In this document: piece after piece, positions 56,716 through 64,000 of the stretch
Numbering within the stretch: position 1 is the first letter of the stretch
How the letters are laid out: each line of letters begins with the position of its first letter
Assembly (NCBI GenBank): GCA_947561395.2
Contig: OX387189.1
Span: forward strand, 20,894,329-20,958,328
From: Buxus sempervirens
Lineage: Eukaryota; Streptophyta; Magnoliopsida; Buxales; Buxaceae
Length of the DNA stretch: 64,000 nucleotides
Direction of reading: 5' to 3'
Program-made: the position numbers and the translations under genes
The notes under the pieces: model-generated
What the model was told of the DNA's origin: nothing
The model's input: the letters and a program-made list of their open reading frames with translations, nothing else
Database searches by the model: none

Positions 56716-58878
56716 TGTAGGCACCCCAAATTACACTCTATAAAAAGATGAATAATTGGCCGAAATCATAAAAAAAAAGTTTTTCTTTGGTAACCAAAAT
56801 CAAATTTCTGATAAAAGGTTCTCCCTTTGTATCCGAAAATAGATTTCGGATACAAACTTGTTTATTTGTATCCGAAATATTGTTTCAGATACAAAGAGTT
56901 TTGTTTGTATCCGACCTGTGCTGTCGGATACTAATGTTTTGCTCCAAATTGGAAAATCTCGTGAGTTTTCACTTAATTTACTATTTACCTCTGTCTGAGA
57001 AGTGGGGATTCCTGAATTTAGCCTCCGAGATTAACCATATTCTTCCAAGTCCATGCATTAGGGTTAAGTTGGAGGGTTCTAGACATATTTTTGTGTCTAA
57101 CATTGGGGCTCCCTTTGCCCAAGCTCTTGCCTATAAATAGGAGGCCCCTCCTCAAGCAAATGGCTAGAAAGTGGAGATTGAGGAGCTCCAAGTGAAGAAG
57201 GGGACCCCTGCCTCTCTACTTTCAGAAATCCAAGTATGTCTCTTCTCTTCTTTTCTTTTCTTTTAATTCTTGGATTATTCTGTCTTCTCCTTTCTTCTGT
57301 AGAATAAGGCCTATGTGTGGTTGTTACCCAAACCTACTTTCAAGTACCTCAAGACTACTCTCTAGCCGTAAAACGTGAAGAAAGGGCTAGGGGAAAGGGA
57401 AACAGGTGGATCCGTAGGGCAGACCCCCATATATTGTAATCTTAGAACTATGTAGTTTTAATGTTTTGTTTAGATTGTATGATTGCTTATTAATGAAATA
57501 TGGAGGAATACCATAGATCTATGCTGTTCATAGCATTAGATCTCATTTTCTTCCTATTTTTTTTTTAAAAGACTCATTTTCCTCCTAGATTTCGATTTTT
57601 TACATTGTTTTCTACCCTTTTATGTTTATTCATGTTTTTAATCATTAGGCTAGGATTTTGGATCTACCATGATCTATATGGTAGATCTGAAATCATAAGC
57701 CTTAAAGTAACCTCTAGGGTTTCATGAGGTGATTTTTGTATTATTTTAATTTTTGAGAGAAGACACTATGGTCTAAACTCTCCCTTTTGATGATTTTTGG
57801 GTGTATTTGGCTTAGGTCTCTCAACCAATGAGAAATCTAGACTAGATCTATACCCTAGATGATTCGAATTTATTTTCCAATATTCTGAGGTGATTTTTGT
57901 ATTATTTTAATTTTTGAAAGAAGACACTATGGTCTAAACTCTCCCTTTTGATGTTTTTTGGGTGTATCTGGTTTAGGTCTCTCAACCAATGGGAAATCTA
58001 GACCAGATCTGTACCCTAGAACTGTTTGGATTGATTTTTCAACATTAGGAGATCATTTTTGAGTTATTTTAATTTTTGAGAGAAGACCCTATGGTCTAAA
58101 CTCTCCTTTTTGATGTTTTCTGGGTGTATCTGGTTTAGGTCTCTCAACAAATGGGAAATTTGGACCAGATCTGTACCCTAGAACTGTTTGGATTGATTCT
58201 TCAACATTAGGAGATCATTTTTGAGTTATTTTAATTTTTGAGAGAAGACCCTATGGTCTAAACTCTCCCTTTTGATGTTTTTCATCAACATGGGTGTATT
58301 CGGTTTAGATCCCTCAATTAATGAGAGATTTTGACTAGATCTGTACCCTAGATTGTTCAGGTTTAATTCCCCAATATTTTGATTTCAATATTGTATTTCA
58401 GGGATTTAAATTAAATCTAGCATCTTTGGTGTTTTACTTTAGGTTTGCTTTCTTTGATTTTTATCTTGTTTTTTACTTAATCATGAAACCCTCAAGATGG
58501 TATATTCATATGAAGGGTCAAGAATTAATTGGACCATTCATATAAAAGAGGCCATACATCTTGTTTGTTCTTTCTCATACTTTTAATTTGGTTTTTATTT
58601 GCAAGCATTTTTTCCAGTATGAACAATACTTGGCAACCACCTTGTGTGGATGAATGGGGGTGCCTAACACCTTCCCCTAATCATAATCTATGCCCCTTAC
58701 CCATCTCTGGTTATTATTTTAAAGTAGAGTTATTTTTACTCTAGCTTTGTTTTTTTTATATTTTATTTGATGATTTTGGTGTCCATTCACACCTAAAAAT
58801 TGAATGGTGGCGACTCCTCCTTTGTATGAATCCCGTGTGATGATAGGAAGTCATTAGGTTGATTTTTCATGTTTCACA
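56716..58878 (+). mobile_element. 3' LTR of element B
   Basis: This 2163-base LTR is uninterrupted. It has three clear GTATCCG palindromes (56829-56931), a TATAAATAGG box near 57131, four ~162-base tandem repeats (57755-58300), and a primer-site copy (58808-58817). It differs visibly from the split 5' LTR, including one fewer tandem unit. Confidence 0.92.
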
Positions 58879-59989
58879 GACAGGGGGTCATGGGATAAGG
58901 GAGCATGTTAAGAGCTCAAAACAGTAAGCAAAAGGAGGAGGGAAGGGAACATATCTATGCACATACAAAATAACAACATTTAGATGGACAAAACAGTAGC
59001 ATGCTAACAAGTTGGACAGCAACCAAGTGAGGAGGGAGAGGGAGGCTTGCATGCATAGGTGGGTTTACATACACACACGCATGCACTCACAGTAGTCAGG
59101 CAAGCCAGCATGTCATGCACACACAAAGTGGAGAAAATAAAGCAGGCATGCTGTGGTAAAACATGGGACAGCAGCCATACGAAAGGGGGAAGAAACATGA
59201 TTATCAAGCTGGAAATTGCAAAACAGGGGTGGGGCGTCGGCTGCTGTCCCTGCATCAACTCAAGCCTATCTTGATATGGGCTTATATTCATGCATGCAAG
59301 CAGTTCTTTACACATTCCCAAACAAATAAAATAAGTGAAGCCTAGCCATTGCAAGAAAGCATAAAAAAAGCAGTGAAGAAGTGGGGAAGAAAAGGATATG
59401 AGAAGGGAAAGTGGGGGTTATGCCAGGGTACATTAGAGTGGGAAAACTGAGAAGGAACAGGCTCCTCCTTTAAATGAATGAGATGGAAACATAACCTAAC
59501 AGCACCTAAAAACCATGGAGACATGTAAGGACACCACTCATGCTCCCTTAGAACCAAATGTATGCCTTTCCCTACCTTTGGGAAGCTTCCATGTGGTTCA
59601 AATGGTATGGAAACATGCAAAAACCATGGTAGGTGGCAGATTGAAACAGATAGGAGCAAAGCATTCTTAAACTTTATGAAATACCACCAATCTCATATAT
59701 GTGAAGTAAGAGGTAGCAAGGAACAATACCTGGTTCCTTGACAAGCCTTTGGTGAGGTGTAGGTAGCTCCTTGAAGCCCAAACAGCAGCTGGACAGCCCT
59801 TCAATGCTCCAACAGCAGGTTACTCCACCTTTCACTTCGATGATCAAGAAGAAGAAGAAAGGAACAAGGGATTGGATGGTCTTAGGGTGATGTGGGGAGA
59901 TTGTAGAGGCAAAGGGGACTGCAAAGAAGGGGGTTCGGATCAACTAAGGTGGGTGAAAAGGGGGTAAGGCCAGCAACCCTTGGATACAC

Positions 59990-60210
59990 TAGCTTGAGTG
60001 TGTATTCGACCACCAAGGTCGGATACACTAACTTCCTTTTGTATCCGACATAAAATGTTGGATACAGACATAATGATTTCAGAAATTAAATTCTGTTAGC
60101 AAATCTATCGGAAAATTCGACAACATTTCGGTGGAGATTTTTTGTATTCGACATTTAACTTCGGATATGAACCAATTTATGTGTATCCGACCATATATGT
60201 CGGATACAAA
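59990..60210 (-). promoter_or_regulatory. U3 palindrome array of LTR H
   Basis: There are four palindromes: GTGTATTCGACC/GGTCGGATACAC, TTGTATCCGACAT/ATGTTGGATAC, TTGTATTCGACA/TTCGGATA and GTGTATCCGACC/GTCGGATACA. They correspond to 4281-4489 in LTR A, read on the other strand. The TATA box expected next to them is not recognisable, which fits the greater age of H. Confidence 0.6.
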
Positions 60211-60728
60211 AGGTGAATTTTTCGATATTTATAGATTTCCCCCCGGATTTGACTGATTTGACAACCGAGATATTTGCAGATTGACCCCTGGCTATTCGCA
60301 GATTAATCCTTGAGATATTTCTACATCAATTGAGTATTCGCAGATTCGTCCCTGAGATATTTATCTGCTCTCTCGCCGCGTGTGCTGTACTTTTGCCACG
60401 TGTACAGCTTTACATCAGTTGCATTAGAACTGTATCAGAGTCCTCTATTCATTAGGGTAGAGTTAAGCAGCTGATCCGGGGTTTAGCAGAAAGTCAATTT
60501 CTACTCCCCTTTAAGTTTGACCGGCCTGTAAATCCTTCATCCGGGCTCCAATTCTAGCAAACTCAGTTGCGTTGGAACCATGTCGGGATTCTCTATCCAT
60601 TGAGATAAAGTAAGGTGGTCAATTATCACTTGATCAAAAAGTCAACTTTTGCCCCCTTAGGGTTTGACTTTTCAGCTAGGGTTTGCATTTCCAGCACTTC
60701 CAGGGGCGCAAAAAATGAGGTGCTTACA

Positions 60729-60953
60729 GAACCCATACCAAACATTTTTATTTGATGGTTACTATTAATTGGTGGAAATTTTTGATACTTTGATTTATGT
60801 AATCCACGCTTTTGTTTAGATTTCATATTTTTCTTCCGCACTCTGATTATGAATAAATTTCAATTTTAATTATTGTCTGGTTTAGTATGTTTTGGGCCAC
60901 TGTTATTTTAACACTCTGAATTTTGGTTTGAGATTCGGATCCGAGGCGTTACA
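60729..60953 (+). mobile_element. Tail of a Tekay/Del-like LTR (element J)
   Basis: It ends CGGATCCGAGGCGTTACA and includes TTCTTCCGCACTCTGATTAT and GTTTTGGGCCACTGTTATTT, phrases also found near the end of LTR L (63536-63630). LTR H was inserted in it; the rest of J lies outside the window. Confidence 0.75.
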
Positions 60954-61115
60954 GGGATACCTTAGGCTTATATGGGGGGGGGGGTACCTTAGGCTTATAT
61001 GGGGTTACCTTAGGGTTATATGGGGTGTACCTTAAGATTATTTGGGGGTGTGGGGAGGGAGGTACCTATGGGTTCATTAGGGGTACCTATGAATTAATTG
61101 GGGCGTAACCTACGG
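60954..61115. repeat. GGGTACCTTAGG minisatellite, second copy
   Basis: Six or so units with the core GGGGTACCTTAGGCTTATATG lie between the tail of LTR J and the start of LTR L. The core is the same as in the large array inside LTR M (13745-15050), so this is probably what is left of another LTR of that family. Confidence 0.75.
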
Positions 61116-62039
61116 TGTAAAATCCCAAATTTTATTAATAAAATAATAAGTAAACAGATCAAGTTATTAATAATATGCAGGAGATGAAACATTGGTTCAA
61201 CCCGGAGGAGTACAAGGTGAACCGGAGGAAATTGGAGAACTTATCTAAGGTGAGTTCATGATTTTAGGTTAAGTATAATTTTTTAATATAATAACTTGGT
61301 TATTGCTGTAGAAAGTAATGGATAAAAAATAAAAATATAAGAATGAATAGAGGAGGTGATTGAACCCCAGAAAAGTGGGGGGTTGACCCGGATCGATTGG
61401 TTTATGGAGTTGTGTTTGGTTTAAAGAAAGTTTAAGGGCAAGATAGTAAAAAGGAGAGAAAAATAATAAAATAACCTAACACCTACATGCGCCTATTAAC
61501 GTTTGAAACAAATCAGCTGCACATCCATACCAACCTTCTTCCTCTATTCCTCTTCTCATCTTTGGTGTGATCAAACCCTAACCTACAAGCATCTTTTGGA
61601 GCAGATTTTAGAGAGGGAAAGGAGGATTTTTCGTTTAGAAAACTCAGGTAACAAACAAACTCGAAAGAAATCTGTTTTGGGAGATGGAACATGTTTTTGA
61701 ATTCTTAAAGATGCGATTTTTGATCTAGAAGAGATAGAGGCTTGCTGTGATCGATTGGATATTCTTTGGAGTGATATTTAAGTGCTATTAGGGGAGGTTT
61801 AAGTTCCAAAAACAAGTAAGTAGTCCCTTCAAAACTTAAATAGATTTCGTGTTTATTCGATGCTCATGTTTAATCGCATGTTTGATGATTCGTTTGTGAA
61901 CTATATTGTGTTTTAATTGCTCAAAATTGTTCTAACATGTTTATAAAGTATTCTTGATTTAGTACAGATTTGATGCTGTAGAATTCAAGTTTTCAATTTT
62001 TGAAGGATTTACGCAACTTTTGGGAAAAATCAAAAACTG

Positions 62040-62305
62040 TGTTTTGCGACAAGCCGCTCAAACCACCGCTCGAGCGCTCATATGGGTCTCGAGAAGCAGT
62101 TCGTGGGCGCTCGATGCTGCTCGAGCGGTATCGAGGGCACCCTGCCTGTACTTTTTTATTTTTCAGAAACCCGAAAGTGATCAAAACCCAGAAGGCGAAC
62201 ACCCGAAACATCGCTCGAGCGATGTCTCGAGCGACCAACCCTGAATCAACCCAGTTTTTATGTCGCCTGTGTGAGCGCCCGAAGCCACTCGAGCGACCAT
62301 CTGTC
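62040..62305. repeat. CGCTCGAGCG palindromes in LTR L
   Basis: GCTCGAGCG-like words occur about eight times, mixed with GTCTCGAG and GGGCGCTCG. The best is the perfect 18-base palindrome ACATCGCTCGAGCGATGT (62208-62225). It is the counterpart of the GC-rich blocks in LTRs I, N and M. Confidence 0.75.
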
Positions 62306-62694
62306 AGATTTTTGGATTTCTCCAACCAACCTAGTTTTTCACCACGAAATTGTTTTTATTCAATTTAAACCTATGTAACACTAAGTTTAGACTATTTAGA
62401 GATTGTTTGCATTGGCGGATGTTAAAAATTAATTTTTATAAAGATTTTGGGTACGTTATGCTAAAGAGGCTTTTTAACTGAGTGTCGTTGTTCCAAACAA
62501 TTCTCTTTTAAACGAAACTTGATTTTAAGAGTTCCTCTACCTGTATTTGGGTTATTTGAGTGTGTTTGGTGCATCGATGGATTCGATACACATCCGGGAC
62601 ATAGTTGCCCGTTGAAACCTAGAGTTTGGACATATGATTTGGTACCACTTGTGTGGATTTTTGGGTCACAATTGTGACAAGGCAAATGCCTGTT

Positions 62695-63060
62695 TGTTTA
62701 TTCCGTTGATGCGGATTTGTTATTACTGAGACGGTTGTATTTCCGCATGTGCGGGTATTGTTGAGAAATATGTCCAATCCCTGGTTTGGTTTTTCCACCG
62801 TTGAGTGGGCTTAGCAAGTGCATGGATCCATAGAATAGCTAGCAAGTGAAAAGTCTTCTAGAGTGGTTTGAATTCTGCGTCATAGGCATTCCATCATCTC
62901 GAGGATGGTACCGCTCTTGGATAGGTCGGTTGCTACGTTACCCACTCCAGGATAGGTTGGCCGTACATGCTAACTCATTCCAGTCCTCGGTTGGGTTCTT
63001 CCGTTAGGTGTCGAATAGCCAGTCTAAATAGTTGCGTCTGGTCCACCTGTAATTCGGTTA
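62695..63060 (+). repeat. Short hairpins and GGATAGGTNGG repeats in LTR L
   Basis: CCGCA-TG-TGCGG, CCAC-CGTTGA-GTGG and ATTCCG/CGGAT hairpins are followed by repeats of GGATAGGTCGGTTG and GGATAGGTTGGCC. The cluster lies where LTRs I, M and Q have their own repeat arrays. Confidence 0.55.
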
Positions 63061-63687
63061 GGTAGCATATTGGAACATAGCTACTTTCTTTCTCTGGTTT
63101 TCTTTTTCATGAGTCCCATGAGGTTGACTGTTTTGTGACTATTGCTATTTTCATTTAATTATCATTGTTCTGTATTATTGAGTTTAGTCTGAGTTATCAT
63201 TGCATATTTTATTATTACAAACTATTTGCATGACTACTTACTGACATGTTGTTTCTCACATTATTGTTTTATCGGTTTTGTTTTCAGATATTCCCGACGA
63301 GGAAGTTGCTGAGATAGACACTTCGGTGGATTACTCTGACTACAAGGAAGAAGATTACTTTATTCTTGTGTAGGATTAGGGATCTTTATTAATAAATTTG
63401 ACTTGGTATTTGGAGGGATTATTGAATTATTTTAGTTAGATGACTTTGGTGGATGATGATTATTTTATTTTAGTTGACCAGAAACCAGACTTTGATTAAA
63501 GGATTAATATTTGATGACTTATTTTTATTATTCTGCGCTTCTTGGAGAAAATGTCTTTAAATTCTGCACTCTGATTATAATTATTGAAATTATTTAAGTT
63601 TGGAATTAGTTGTTTTGGGCCATTATCCTAACGAACCAGATTTGGGTTTATGTTTTTAAATAAACCTGGATCCGGGGTGTTACAAAA

Positions 63688-63698
63688 TGGTATCAGAG
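63688..63698 (+). other. Primer-binding site of element L (initiator tRNA-Met)
   Basis: TGGTATCAGAG, the usual plant retrotransposon site complementary to the 3' end of initiator tRNA-Met, starts three bases after the LTR. Confidence 0.9.
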
Positions 63699-63845
63699 AA
63701 AAATAGGATCCTAACCCTAAGTAGTTGACCTTTAGGGTGTTTTTGGGATGTGTGATACGCTAGATAGTACCTTAAATGATTTTCTAGGTTGAGAGATCCT
63801 TTTTGCCTAAATAAATTTTTGCCTTTTTGCAATTGATCTTTCGCT

Positions 63846-64000
63846 ATGAATACTAAAACGAGAGGCAGAGGTAGATCAGCATTCGTTCCTAGGATGATGC
63901 CAACTAGGGAGCCAAAGCCATTTGAGGCCCCATTGGCAGAGCCGTGTGTAGACCCTCCAGCTGTGGGTCCGATGGAGCAGCCTATTCCTCCTCCACCACC
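63846..64000 (+). CDS. Start of gag of element L (partial, runs off the window)
   Basis: From the first ATG after the primer site the frame reads MNTKTRGRGRSAFVPRMM and continues with a proline-rich stretch (GPMEQPIPPPPP) to the window end. A short basic start followed by a proline-rich linker is typical of the N-terminus of Tekay/Del Gag. Only 51-52 residues are visible, so no gag domain or zinc knuckle can be seen. It would encode the particle protein of the element. Confidence 0.75.
   Translation, partial: MNTKTRGRGRSAFVPRMMPTREPKPFEAPLAEPCVDPPAVGPMEQPIPPPP

Larger units (their letters stand above)
8268..58878 (+). mobile_element. Full-length Tat/Ogre Ty3/gypsy element (B), 50.6 kb with nested insertions
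   Basis: The 5' LTR starts TGTAGACACCCC (8268) and the 3' LTR ends TTTCACA (58878). The flanks GATAG (8263-8267) and GACAG (58879-58883) are near-identical target duplications. In order it contains a primer site, a long leader, gag, protease, reverse transcriptase, RNase H, a second (archaeal-type) RNase H, integrase, an untranslated stretch, two antisense gene regions and a polypurine tract. Removing the four insertions leaves about 24 kb, within the range known for Ogre/Tat elements. The coding region is a fossil with many breaks (about ten or more). LTR copies differ at roughly one base in 12-20 in the parts I compared, so it is clearly older than element C inside it. Confidence 0.9.
2525..60728 (-). 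mobile_element. Tat/Ogre-type LTR (element H) split by later insertions
   Basis: The right end, TGCTTACA at 60728, reads TGTAAGCACCTCATTT on the minus strand, the same start as the plus-strand LTR at 3710. H's own sequence is 2525-3709, 7742-8267 and 58884-60728, and it reads as the reverse complement of LTR 3710-7736 in the same order: GGGCC-rich stretch, palindromes, T-rich centre, then GTATCCG palindromes at 59990-60210. At 2525 it breaks off in the middle of the GGGCC stretch where element G was inserted, so its 3' end is outside the window. It hosts elements A and B and was itself inserted into a Tekay-like LTR tail (60729-60953). No coding region is visible in its own segments. Confidence 0.75.
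61116..63684 (+). mobile_element. 5' LTR of a Tekay/Del-like element (L) continuing past the window
   Basis: It starts TGTAAAATCCCAAATTTTAT, ends GGATCCGGGGTGTTACA, is 2569 bases long and is followed by an initiator-Met primer site and the start of gag. It holds a GC-rich palindrome block (62040-62305) and short hairpins (62695-63060). As the only Tekay-like copy here with primer site and gag attached, it fixes the identity of the others. Confidence 0.9.

Overview
This is plant nuclear DNA from a repeat-dense intergenic region, almost certainly of a flowering plant with a large genome. I see no intact host gene and no tRNA, rRNA or CRISPR array. Nearly every base belongs to LTR retrotransposons nested inside one another. 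The plant assignment rests on Tat/Ogre-type Ty3/gypsy coding domains with a tRNA-Arg-like primer site, Tekay/Del-type LTRs with an initiator-Met primer site, and a relic of a plant GABA transaminase gene.

Nesting, as dated by 5-bp target-site duplications (TSDs). The outermost layer is a GGGTACCTTAG minisatellite (60954-61115). Beside it lies the tail of a Tekay-like LTR (60729-60953), which was split by a minus-strand Tat-type LTR, here called H (2525-60728). H was hit by a Tekay-like LTR (1925-2524, itself hit by another at 1-1924), by a solo LTR (3710-7736, TSD CATAC) and by a full-length Tat/Ogre element, B (8268-58878, TSD GATAG/GACAG). B holds the coding capacity: gag, protease, reverse transcriptase, two RNase H domains and integrase on the plus strand, then two antisense gene regions related to plant mobile domain (PMD) genes. 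B received four insertions: 8840-15237 (TSD TGTTA, carrying solo LTR 9158-11515, TSD CATCC); 16264-22183 (TSD GTCAT, carrying 19177-21931); 30910-44687 (TSD GCCAT, carrying the young gag-only element C, 32351-43505, TSD CTTCC); and 46502-48324 (TSD CCATC). At the right edge a Tekay-like element (61116 onward) begins with LTR, primer site and the start of gag.

The most striking signals are structural rather than coding. (1) Clusters of short palindromes, most often GTATCCG...CGGATAC, sit upstream of TATA boxes in Tat LTRs, upstream of gag in B, and upstream of the antisense genes. (2) A hairpin array in the LTR at 1-190 keeps the loop constant while both stem arms change together. (3) In four Tat LTR families a 10-base copy of the primer-binding site lies inside the LTR about 60 bases before the real one, and in three of them it follows a covarying hairpin. 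(4) Tekay-type LTRs share a covarying TGAGAY...RTCTCA hairpin. (5) One LTR carries two exons and the intervening intron of a GABA transaminase gene.

Limits: family names come from motifs and LTR termini read by eye. Divergence figures are by-eye impressions, not alignments.
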